From NCBI GenBank assembly GCA_031549185.1, contig JAVBQG010000044.1:1-64000 (forward strand): a stretch of DNA of 64,000 bases. The letters run 5' to 3'. Origin of the DNA: JAVBQG01 sp031549185 (GTDB lineage Bacteria > Synergistota > Synergistia > Synergistales > Synergistaceae). The translations under genes and the position numbers were made by a program. Positions 25,581-33,824 of the stretch are shown here, piece by piece. Within the stretch, counting starts at the first letter, position 1, and every line of letters starts with the position of its first letter. The notes under the pieces are model-generated. The model saw only the letters and a list, made by a program, of their open reading frames with translations. It was not told the origin of the DNA and ran no database searches.

Positions 25581-26375
25581 ATGTTCCCGATACTGGCGAA
25601 CGAGGCTCTCGTCAATCTGATCGTCATACATTTTCTGGTGAGCATCCGCATTCTCGCCCTGCTTCTGACCGCCTCGGCCTTCTTGCTGCCCTCCTTTCCC
25701 AACCCGGCCCGTTTCTGGTTCTCCGTCGCGATCGCGGTCGTCGTCACGCCGATGGTAGGCATGGAGATTCCGGCCGTGCTGCTCTCGAGCTGGCTTTACA
25801 TCGGCATCATGGGCCTGCGCGAATTCATCATCGGGGCGGCCATCGGCTTCATCTCGAGCCTTCCCCTCTACGCCATGCAGATATCCGGGTATCTGGACAG
25901 CACCCTGATGGGATTCAACATGATGAACATGTTCGACCCGATGTCCTCGACACAGACCTCCGTCCTCGCACAGCTCAAATACTTGCTGGCGATCTGGTTT
26001 TTCCTCCATTGGGACGGCCACGTCCTTCTCATACAGGCGCTGAGCGAGAGCGTCAAGCTGGTTCCGGTCGGCACGGGGATGTGGGGCGGTGGAGCCGTCG
26101 AGTTGCCGTGGATCGCGTGGCTGCAGCGCGCATTCGTGATTGCCCTGCAACTCAGTCTCCCTGTTTTCGGCGCGATCCTGCTCGCGGAGGTCGGGCTCGG
26201 TTTCGTGGCGCGCACGGTGCCCCAGATGAACGTCTTCGTTCTCGGCATACCGATCAAGATCTGCATGGGGTTTTTCCTGCTGCTCACGCTTCTTCCCGTC
26301 AGCGTCGATATTTTCCACGCACAGATCGAGAGGGCCGTCCTGTGGGCGTTAGAGGGCATTCACTACTGGCGATGA
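25581..26375 (+). CDS. fliR: flagellar export gate protein FliR
   Basis: A membrane protein of 264 residues with six hydrophobic segments. LREFIIGAAIGFISSLPLYA and VPQMNVFVLGIPIKICMGFF are FliR hallmarks. It joins FliP5 and FliQ4 in the gate and contacts FlhB. An in-frame TTG at 25575 is an alternative start; the ribosome site is weak in either case. The stop overlaps flhB (ATGA), as expected for gate partners that are fused in some species. Confidence 0.95.
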   Translation: MFPILANEALVNLIVIHFLVSIRILALLLTASAFLLPSFPNPARFWFSVAIAVVVTPMVGMEIPAVLLSSWLYIGIMGLREFIIGAAIGFISSLPLYAMQISGYLDSTLMGFNMMNMFDPMSSTQTSVLAQLKYLLAIWFFLHWDGHVLLIQALSESVKLVPVGTGMWGGGAVELPWIAWLQRAFVIALQLSLPVFGAILLAEVGLGFVARTVPQMNVFVLGIPIKICMGFFLLLTLLPVSVDIFHAQIERAVLWALEGIHYWR

Positions 26376-27466
26376 CGGAGGCGCCGCGAACTCGTTTCGA
26401 GCTCCAGTTTTTCGCGGAGGAGCGCACCGAGCCGGCCACGCCCCGCAAGCGGCAGAAATCGCGCGAGGAGGGCAGGATGGCGAAGAGCCAGGATATGTCG
26501 GCCGCCGTCGTCATCATCACGGGGCTCCTTGCCGTGTACGCGTTGGGGGTGACCATCTGGAACAGGATGCTCCAGATGTTCTTCGACAACATCGCGCATC
26601 TCTCCTCCAGCCTCATGAGGGATGACGACTGGCTCGCCAGGCCCGCAATCGAGGGACTGAAGGGATTCTTCTGGGGCTGGCTGCCGGTCGGCCTGCTCTG
26701 CACGATCGCGGCTGCGGTCATCATGGTCTATCAGGTCGGCTTCCTCATGTCCGCCAAGCCGCTGATCCCGAAACCCGACCGTTTCAATCCCGTCTCGGGT
26801 CTCAAAAAAATCGTGTCGATGCGTACGCTCGTGGAGCTTTTCAAGGGGCTTCTCAAGGCGATGCTGCTCATCGGGATGCTCTTCATGGTCATACGCAAAG
26901 AGCAGGATATGCTGCTCTCCGTCATGCAGTTTCCCATGGAGCAGGGCGTTGCGATCGTCCTGCGGGAGATCTGGGGTACGGCGCTCAAAATGGCCTTGTT
27001 GCTTCTGGTGCTCGGCCTGGCGGACTACGGCTACCAGAAGTGGGATTTCGAAAAGTCCATCCGCATGAGCAAGCAGGAGATCAAGGAAGAGTACAAACAG
27101 ATGGAAGGAGATCCGCTGGTCAAGCGGCGCATTCGTCAGAAGCAGCGGGAGCTCGCCCAGGGGCGTATGATGTCGGACGTCCCGAAGGCGGACGTTGTCG
27201 TCACCAACCCGACTCACATTGCGGTGGCGATCAAATACGACCAACACAGCATGAGCGCGCCCGTCGTCGTCGCGAAGGGCGAGGGCTTCGTGGCGCAAAA
27301 GATACGGGATATTGCCAAGGAAAACAAGATCCCCATCGTTGAAAATAAACCCCTGGCCAGAGCACTTCTGTTACAGGTAGAAGTGGGAGAAATGGTGCCG
27401 GAGGATCTTTACAGATCCGTCGCCGAGGTTTTGGCGTTTGTGTATCGGCTTAAAGAGAAAGGTTAG
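26372..27466 (+). CDS. flhB: flagellar export switch protein FlhB
   Basis: Export-gate protein of 364 residues. The N-terminus contains ERTEPATPRKRQKSREEG, followed by four transmembrane helices to about residue 215, then a cytoplasmic domain carrying the self-cleavage motif N-PTH in VTNPTHIAVAIKYD (about residue 276). Cleavage there, together with FliK, changes specificity from rod/hook to filament substrates. ATG 26372 overlaps the fliR stop; the frame is open upstream without family sequence. Confidence 0.96.
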   Translation: MTEAPRTRFELQFFAEERTEPATPRKRQKSREEGRMAKSQDMSAAVVIITGLLAVYALGVTIWNRMLQMFFDNIAHLSSSLMRDDDWLARPAIEGLKGFFWGWLPVGLLCTIAAAVIMVYQVGFLMSAKPLIPKPDRFNPVSGLKKIVSMRTLVELFKGLLKAMLLIGMLFMVIRKEQDMLLSVMQFPMEQGVAIVLREIWGTALKMALLLLVLGLADYGYQKWDFEKSIRMSKQEIKEEYKQMEGDPLVKRRIRQKQRELAQGRMMSDVPKADVVVTNPTHIAVAIKYDQHSMSAPVVVAKGEGFVAQKIRDIAKENKIPIVENKPLARALLLQVEVGEMVPEDLYRSVAEVLAFVYRLKEKG

Positions 27467-27478
27467 CCCGGAGAATTG

Positions 27479-27698
27479 CTAAAATAGCAAGCAGCTCGCG
27501 GTTTTGCTGCAAAGATCGAATGCGGCATGGTAAAATAGCGTATCGGACGGCAAGCCGCCCGACTGGTATGGTTTGGGGAAACGCTGTTCGAGCACCCGGC
27601 CGCATTTGCTCCACATGGGTTGCAGGACCTGCAGGGGATTGCGCTCTTTAATCTTTCAGGCCCCTGGCGATAAATCGGTCTTTTTTAGGGAGTGAATC
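27479..27698 (+). promoter_or_regulatory. leader region upstream of flhA with a possible extended -10 promoter
   Basis: The flhB-flhA gap has a TTGCTA/TAGCAA hairpin with a 3-base loop just after flhB, a second hairpin (GCAGC with GCTGC), and TGGTAAAAT at 27528-27536, which fits an extended -10 box. No good -35 is seen. A GC stem (CGGACGGC with GCCGCCCG) follows near 27545-27562. The leader would be about 160 bases. No known riboswitch was recognised. Confidence 0.35.
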
Positions 27699-29813
27699 AT
27701 GGCAGAGTCGGCCGTTTCCGTGGGCAGCAGAATCTCGAGATTTGCAGATATAGGCTTGGCGGTCCTTCTTGTGGTCATCATCATCATGATGATCATCCCG
27801 GTGCCAACGCCGCTGTTGGATCTGTTGCTCGCGACGAACATCACATTCGGCGTCGTCGTGCTCCTCGCGACGTTCTACGTGAACACAGCGTTGGAGATCG
27901 CGGCCTTCCCCACGATTATCCTGATCGCAACCCTCTTCCGGCTCTCGCTCAACATCTCCACGACGAGACAGATCCTCCTCAACGGCTACGCGGGCGAGGT
28001 TGTCCAGGCGTTCGGCTACTACGTCGTCGGCGGAAACTACGTCGTCGGCGGCGTCATCTTCCTGATCCTCGTCGTCATACAGTTCCTCGTCATCACCAAG
28101 GGCGCCGAGCGCGTAGCGGAGGTCGCGGCGCGGTTTACGCTCGACGCGATGCCGGGCAAACAGATGGCGATCGACGCCGATCTCAACGCCGGCATGATCG
28201 ATGAGGCCACGGCCCGCAAACGCAGAAAGGATATCCAGCGCGAGGCCGACTTCTACGGCGCGATGGACGGCGCCTCGAAATTCGTCAAGGGCGACGCGAT
28301 CGCGGGCCTGATCATCACGATCATCAACATTATAGGAGGACTTGCGATCGGCGTGTTGCAGCGCGGGCTGGAGGTGGGACAGGCCCTGCAGACGTACAGC
28401 CTCCTGACAGTCGGAGACGGACTCGTCTCCCAGGTTCCGGCCCTGCTCTTTTCCACGGCCACGGGCATCATCGTCACCCGTTCGGCCGGGGAGAACGACC
28501 TCGGGCGGGACATCATCGACTCTCTCGCGGGCAACCAGAGGCCTCTCTACGTTGCCTCCGGGTTGTTGTTCGCCCTCGCGCTCATACCGGGTCTGCCGAC
28601 GTTCGCGTTCGGCGCTCTGGGCGTGGTGATGGCCTTTCTCGCCAGAAGCGTCGCGCGCGAGGGCGAGGCGCAGAGCGGGGGAGGCGGCTCGGCCAGGGGA
28701 CAAAACGGACCGGGGGGCGGCGCCGGAGGGGCGACCGGCGCGCAGGAGGGTGCGACCGGCGCGGTGCCGGGCAGCCCGGAGAACGTTCTGCCGCTTCTCA
28801 CCGTCGATCCGATGGAGGTGGAGATCGGCTATGCGCTGATCTCGATGGTGGATCCCGGACAGGGGGGCGATATGCTCGACCGGATCGGGACCATCCGCCG
28901 CCAGATGGCGATGGATCTCGGACTGGTCGTGCCTCCGATCCGCATACGGGACAATATACAGCTCAAGCCGACGGAGTACGTCATTCGCGTGAAGGGCGCG
29001 GAGGTCGGACGAGGCGAGCTGCTGCCGGATCACTACCTGAGTATGAGCGTCGATCAGAATGACGATACGCTGGTGGGGATTCCGACGACGGAACCGTCGT
29101 TCGGATTGCCCGCCGTCTGGATTTCGCCGGAGGTGCGCGATCAGGCGGAGGCGATGGGCTACACGGTCGTCGACTGCCCCTCCGTGCTTGCGACGCACCT
29201 CTCCGAGGTGATCAAGCGCTACGGCGCGGATCTGTTGACTCGCCAGGAGGTGCAGAAGCTGGTCGATCTCGTCAAGGAGACCAACCCGGCGGTGGCGGGA
29301 GAGCTGACCGGCGTGTTGAGCCTGGGGGACGTGCAGAAAGTGCTGCAGAACCTCGCGCGCGAGCAGGTGCCGATCCGCGATCTTGTCACGATCTTCGAGA
29401 CGCTGTCGGATTTCGGGCGCTTCGCGAAGGGCGTCGACTACCTGACGGAGCGCGTGCGGGAAGCGCTCTCGCGCGTGATTACGCTTCGGCTCCAGGACAA
29501 GGACGGCGTCCTGTCGGTCTTCGCCATGTCGCCGCGGCTTGAGCAAAAGATCAAGGAGTCGATGCACGGCGAGCTGAACACCGGGTGGCAGCTTGGGTTG
29601 TCTCCGACCGAGGTGCAGGGGATCATCAAGTCGACCGCGACCGCGGCGGAGCAGATGGCCATGGCCGGACTCACGCCGATTTTGCTGGTGCACCCCGACG
29701 TGCGCTTCGTGGTCCGAAAGATCTTGGAGGGAAGCCTTCCGCAACTTTTCGTAATATCCTACAATGAGATCGCGCAAGGGGCGCAACTGAAATCCCTGGG
29801 GACGGTGGAGTAA
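27699..29813 (+). CDS. flhA: flagellar export gate protein FlhA
   Basis: Largest export-gate protein (704 residues). It has eight hydrophobic segments in the first 330 residues, with the FHIPEP signature region (LFRLSLNISTTRQILLNG, then TKGAERVAEVAARFTLDAMP). A Gly/Ala-rich linker is at about 335-360. The C-terminal cytoplasmic ring domain that receives export substrates and chaperones follows from about 365. The ATG is preceded by AGGGAG. flhF starts directly after the stop. Confidence 0.97.
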   Translation: MAESAVSVGSRISRFADIGLAVLLVVIIIMMIIPVPTPLLDLLLATNITFGVVVLLATFYVNTALEIAAFPTIILIATLFRLSLNISTTRQILLNGYAGEVVQAFGYYVVGGNYVVGGVIFLILVVIQFLVITKGAERVAEVAARFTLDAMPGKQMAIDADLNAGMIDEATARKRRKDIQREADFYGAMDGASKFVKGDAIAGLIITIINIIGGLAIGVLQRGLEVGQALQTYSLLTVGDGLVSQVPALLFSTATGIIVTRSAGENDLGRDIIDSLAGNQRPLYVASGLLFALALIPGLPTFAFGALGVVMAFLARSVAREGEAQSGGGGSARGQNGPGGGAGGATGAQEGATGAVPGSPENVLPLLTVDPMEVEIGYALISMVDPGQGGDMLDRIGTIRRQMAMDLGLVVPPIRIRDNIQLKPTEYVIRVKGAEVGRGELLPDHYLSMSVDQNDDTLVGIPTTEPSFGLPAVWISPEVRDQAEAMGYTVVDCPSVLATHLSEVIKRYGADLLTRQEVQKLVDLVKETNPAVAGELTGVLSLGDVQKVLQNLAREQVPIRDLVTIFETLSDFGRFAKGVDYLTERVREALSRVITLRLQDKDGVLSVFAMSPRLEQKIKESMHGELNTGWQLGLSPTEVQGIIKSTATAAEQMAMAGLTPILLVHPDVRFVVRKILEGSLPQLFVISYNEIAQGAQLKSLGTVE

Positions 29814-31103
29814 GTGAGAGTAGAAAAACAGATCGAGTACGAGGCCGCCAATGACGTCGAGGCGATCGCGATCGCAAAGGAGCGCCTGGGCCGCGACGCG
29901 GTCATTCTCACAAGCAGGCGCGTCAAGGTCGGCGGCTTCTTCGGTATGTTCAAACGCGAGGCCCTCAAAGTTACCGCGGGCATTCTTGTTCCCGACCAGG
30001 AGGATGCCGTGAAAGAATCGCGCGACAGGATGGTCGCCTTTCAGCATCTGCTGGAGGTCCGCCGTGCCGTCTCGGGAGCGCCGGATGCGCCCGTGCGCTC
30101 CGCCGTGGCTGCCGGCGCGCCGAAGACGGTATCCGCTTTCTCGGCGCCTCAGCAGCCCAACCTGTTGATGCAGGCGGCGGCACAGGCGGCGCAGGCTTAT
30201 GAGGAGACGTCAAAAAGCCACCGGCTGCAAGACTCCTCCCCGCTGGCGAAAGAAGTGGACGAGATCAGGGCCATTCTCTCGACTGTGCTGAATCGACTCG
30301 GCGGCGGTGAGGAGAGCCCCAGGCATGTGGAAGAAACGGTGGACGAAGACGTCGTGAAGCTCGTCAATGCTGATGTGGACCGGGATATCGCCATCTCGTT
30401 GGTGAACGAGTATCGTGGGGAGTACACCGACTCATCGTTGAGAGAGTGGCTCGTGCAGAAGGTGCCGACGATGGGCGCGGAATCTTCGAAGGCGTTGGGG
30501 GGCAAGCGCATCCTCTTCGCCGGGCCGACGGGGGTCGGCAAGACGACGACGATCGCCAAAATCGCGGCGACGCAGTCGCTGTGGGAGAACAAAAAAGTCG
30601 TCCTGATCACCGCCGACACATATCGAATCGCCGCTGTGGAGCAGCTGCGGACGTACGCCAAAATTCTCGGCATCCCGCTCGAGATCGCCACGGAACCGGG
30701 CGACATCAGCAATTTTATACTCAAAAAGCACAAGGACGCCGATCTGATTCTCCTCGACACCGCCGGCCGCAGTCACTATGACGGCAACCGTATGGATGAG
30801 CTGAAGGCCCTGTACGATGCGTTCCTGCCGGACTCCGTTCACCTCGTGCTCGCCGCCAATATCAAATACAGGGACATGCTCGACGTCATCGACCGGATGG
30901 GGGTCGTTCCCCTCTCGGCGCTGATATTTACCAAACTTGATGAAACCGCCACCTATGGTACAATTCTTAATGTACTGCGCGATTTCAATTTGCCTGTATC
31001 GTTTTTTACGATGGGACAAAATGTTCCCAATGATATAGAGGTTGCACGGGGAGAAAGACTGGTGGATTTTCTGTTCGACAATCGAGTGAGCGAGAAGGGA
31101 TAA
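29814..31103 (+). CDS. flhF: flagellar biosynthesis SRP-like GTPase FlhF
   Basis: GTPase of 429 residues that sets flagellar number and position. A variable basic N-terminal domain is followed by the SRP-type NG domain (from about 210): P-loop AGPTGVGKTTTIAKIAA, then LITADTYRIAAVEQLRTYAK, DLILLDTAGRS and FTKLDETATYG. It starts at GTG 29814 with no gap after flhA. Together with FlhG downstream it forms the polarity/number module. Confidence 0.95.
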   Translation: MRVEKQIEYEAANDVEAIAIAKERLGRDAVILTSRRVKVGGFFGMFKREALKVTAGILVPDQEDAVKESRDRMVAFQHLLEVRRAVSGAPDAPVRSAVAAGAPKTVSAFSAPQQPNLLMQAAAQAAQAYEETSKSHRLQDSSPLAKEVDEIRAILSTVLNRLGGGEESPRHVEETVDEDVVKLVNADVDRDIAISLVNEYRGEYTDSSLREWLVQKVPTMGAESSKALGGKRILFAGPTGVGKTTTIAKIAATQSLWENKKVVLITADTYRIAAVEQLRTYAKILGIPLEIATEPGDISNFILKKHKDADLILLDTAGRSHYDGNRMDELKALYDAFLPDSVHLVLAANIKYRDMLDVIDRMGVVPLSALIFTKLDETATYGTILNVLRDFNLPVSFFTMGQNVPNDIEVARGERLVDFLFDNRVSEKG

Positions 31104-31107
31104 AAGG

Positions 31108-32040
31108 ATGAATCCCGTAATTATGCCACCCCCCATGGAAGATCAGGCGGCGGCTCTGCGAGAACTTGTTTCCGGAAAAAAAGAATCGGCATCGCCGAGC
31201 CGGATCAAGGGGATGCGTTCGATCGCGATTCTCAGCGGCAAGGGAGGGGTCGGCAAGAGCAACCTTGCCGTGAACCTGGCTTTGGCCCTGGCGGAACAAG
31301 GACTGCGGACGGTTCTGCTCGATGCCGATATGGGGCTCGCCAACATCGACGTACTCTTCGGCGTGGTTCCCAAATTTAACCTCTCGCACGTATTGAATGG
31401 CGAAAAGGAGCTCCAGGAAATTCTGTTCAAGGTGGGGGAGTGCATCTCCATCATCCCCGGCGGCGCCGGGTTGCGCGAGCTCGCCGATCTCGACGAAGCG
31501 GGCCAGGCGTGGATCATCGACCGCATGTCCGTGTTGGAGAACGAAACGGACGTGCTCATTCTGGACACCAGCGCGGGCATACACAAAAACGTGCTCGCCT
31601 TCTCTTCCGCGGCCGACCAGACGATACTCATCACGACCACCGAACCGACGGCCATAAGGGATGCGTACAGCGTCTTGAAATCCCTGCACCAGACGGCCAA
31701 GGGAGAGATGAACGTCGGTATCGTCATCAACATGGCGGGCGACGAGAGAGAGGCGCAGATCGCCGCGAATAGAATTTGCGACGCCTCGCGGCAGTTTTTG
31801 AATTTCGACATCCCGTATCTCGGGTGTGTCGTCTGGGATCAGGCGGTGCGGGACGCGGTACGAAAGAGGCGTCCGTTGCTGCTCGAGTCCTCGGATTCGC
31901 CGGCTGCGGCATATTTTCGCAAGCTGAGGGACAAAATTTTCGAACCGACCCTTCCTCCGTTGAAGGAGGAGGAATCGCAGGGGCTCAAAAATTTCCTCGT
32001 TCGTTTGGCAAAACAAATGACAAAAAAGGAGACGCTCTGA
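31108..32040 (+). CDS. flhG: flagellar number regulator FlhG (MinD-like ATPase)
   Basis: P-loop ATPase of the ParA/MinD family (310 residues). The deviant Walker A is SGKGGVGKSNLAVNLALALA (about residues 46-65), followed by LLDADMGLANIDVLFG and DVLILDTSAGIHKNVL. A short N-terminal extension contains EDQAAALRELV, resembling the FlhF-activating DQAxxLR helix of FlhG. It lies immediately after flhF. The stop is two bases before the PilZ gene start. Confidence 0.94.
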   Translation: MNPVIMPPPMEDQAAALRELVSGKKESASPSRIKGMRSIAILSGKGGVGKSNLAVNLALALAEQGLRTVLLDADMGLANIDVLFGVVPKFNLSHVLNGEKELQEILFKVGECISIIPGGAGLRELADLDEAGQAWIIDRMSVLENETDVLILDTSAGIHKNVLAFSSAADQTILITTTEPTAIRDAYSVLKSLHQTAKGEMNVGIVINMAGDEREAQIAANRICDASRQFLNFDIPYLGCVVWDQAVRDAVRKRRPLLLESSDSPAAAYFRKLRDKIFEPTLPPLKEEESQGLKNFLVRLAKQMTKKETL

Positions 32041-32041
32041 G

Positions 32042-32716
32042 GTGCCGATAAATAAAAAGGATTTGCCCGCCCTTGACTATACTTCGAAGTTGCAGCCGGG
32101 AATTAAGGGTGAAATCGTCATCGACGCAGGCATCTACAAGGGCCGCTACCCATCCAGGGTGGAGGACGTTCGCGGCGACACCGTCGGATTTGCCCACCCT
32201 TTGTTGAAGGGCGCGCTGCTGCCCGCTTATCGCGATATGAATTTCGTCTTCATCCTCGAGGATTCCGGGGCGCTCTTCGAGTTCCCGATGTCGGTGCGCC
32301 GGGTCGACTCGAAGACGCTTCCGATCATGTGGGCCATTCTTCTCGATTACCCCAAGCGCGTTCAACGCAGGAACTTCCTGCGTGTCTCCTGTCTCTGGGA
32401 CGTCTCTGTTTTTCAACTGAGCAGCGAATTGAATACCCCCATGGCGGGAAAATGGTTCGATGCCAAGATCATCGACATCAGCCTCGGCGGCTATCGCTTC
32501 AAGACGATGCAGGATGTGAAATTCGAGAGCGGCGACAAGATCCTGGTGCGCTTCACGCTGGGGACCAAGGAGTACTTCCTGCTCGGCCGTGCGTCCAGAA
32601 TCATCTCTTTGAAAAATGCCTGGGAAGTTGGCGTAGAGCTGGATTCCCTGGCCGTGAGCGTGGAGAAAAAACTGTTCGAGTTCATCAGGCAGCAGGAAAT
32701 GCTGGGTCGCGAATAG
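32042..32716 (+). CDS. PilZ-domain flagellar brake protein (YcgR type)
   Basis: A 224-residue protein with an N-terminal YcgR-like domain (about 15-105) and a C-terminal PilZ domain (about 108-215). Both c-di-GMP-binding motifs are visible: RxxxR in QRRNFLRVSC and DxSxxG in IIDISLGGYRF. When c-di-GMP is high it should slow or bias the motor. Start GTG 32042. It is in an operon between flhG and cheB, a common arrangement for YcgR/MotI relatives. Confidence 0.9.
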   Translation: MPINKKDLPALDYTSKLQPGIKGEIVIDAGIYKGRYPSRVEDVRGDTVGFAHPLLKGALLPAYRDMNFVFILEDSGALFEFPMSVRRVDSKTLPIMWAILLDYPKRVQRRNFLRVSCLWDVSVFQLSSELNTPMAGKWFDAKIIDISLGGYRFKTMQDVKFESGDKILVRFTLGTKEYFLLGRASRIISLKNAWEVGVELDSLAVSVEKKLFEFIRQQEMLGRE

Positions 32717-33796
32717 ATGAGCGGCAGCAATAAGATTCGCGTTCTGGTGGTGGACGACTCCGCCTTCATGAGGCGGGTGATTGGAGACATCCTGTCGGCG
32801 GATCCCGGCATCGAAGTCGTCGGAAAAGCGCGCAACGGCAGCGAGGCGATTCGTCTCGTGGGGAGCCTGGAGCCGGATGTCGTGACGCTGGACATGGAGA
32901 TGCCCGACAAGAACGGGCTGGAAGTGCTGCGCGAAATTATGGCGACCCACCCGACCCGTGTCCTTATGGTGAGCAGTTTGACCAGCGAGGGCGCGGTCGT
33001 CACCATGCAGGCGCTCGACGCGGGAGCCGTGGATTTTGTGACGAAGCCGTCGGGTACGATCTCCCTCGACATGGAGAAGGTGGGGGGGGAACTGCGCCAG
33101 AAGGTTCTGGGGGCCGGGCGTGTCGTAGTAAGGCGGCTGGGCGGAAGTGCGTTTGCCCGTCCGGCCCCCGCCCCGGCCCTTGCGAAACCGGCGACGCCGG
33201 TTAAAAAAGGAGAGCTGCGCAAGCGAATCGAGATGGTGGTCATCGCCGCGTCGACAGGGGGCCCGATGGCGCTGCAAAATTTACTTCCGGCGCTTTCCGG
33301 CACATTTTCGGTGCCCGTCCTGATCGTGCAGCATATGCCGCCCGGTTTTACTGCGTCCTTTGCGCAGCGGCTGGACGAACGGTCGAAGATAAAGGTCGTG
33401 GAGGGAAGCGAGGGATTGCCGGTCAGAAAAGGGGTGGCCGTGATCGCACCCGGCGGATGCCACCTGATCGTCGAACGCAAGGGGGCGGAATTGGTCTGCA
33501 GGCTTACGGAGACCCCTCCCGTCCGCTCGGTGAGGCCCTCTGCCGACGTTCTTTTCGCGAGTGTGGCGGAGGCAGTGGGGGGAAACGTTCTTGCGGTCGT
33601 CCTCACCGGCATGGGGAAGGATGGTATGGACGGGGCGAGGGCGCTGCGGGACAGAGGGGCGTATGTGATCGCGGAATCTAAAGAGACGTGCGTCGTCAGC
33701 GGCATGCCCGGTTCCGTGATCGATGCGGGTCTTGCGGACGAAGTGCTGCCGATCTACGCGATCGGCCCGGAGGTCGAACGTCTGGTCAGCTTATAG
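32717..33796 (+). CDS. cheB: chemotaxis methylesterase/deamidase CheB
   Basis: Receptor methylesterase of 359 residues. The N-terminal receiver (about 5-125) has VLVVDDSAFMRR and DVVTLDMEMPDKNG with the phospho-Asp. An Ala/Pro linker follows, then the CheB catalytic domain (about 170-355) with Ser in VIAASTGGPMAL, His in VQHMPPGFTASFAQRL and Asp in LTGMGKDGMDGA. It begins at the base after the PilZ stop codon. No CheR is encoded in this window. Confidence 0.96.
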   Translation: MSGSNKIRVLVVDDSAFMRRVIGDILSADPGIEVVGKARNGSEAIRLVGSLEPDVVTLDMEMPDKNGLEVLREIMATHPTRVLMVSSLTSEGAVVTMQALDAGAVDFVTKPSGTISLDMEKVGGELRQKVLGAGRVVVRRLGGSAFARPAPAPALAKPATPVKKGELRKRIEMVVIAASTGGPMALQNLLPALSGTFSVPVLIVQHMPPGFTASFAQRLDERSKIKVVEGSEGLPVRKGVAVIAPGGCHLIVERKGAELVCRLTETPPVRSVRPSADVLFASVAEAVGGNVLAVVLTGMGKDGMDGARALRDRGAYVIAESKETCVVSGMPGSVIDAGLADEVLPIYAIGPEVERLVSL

Positions 33797-33824
33797 TTTG
33801 CAATGGGGCTTGGGGGTTGAGGTT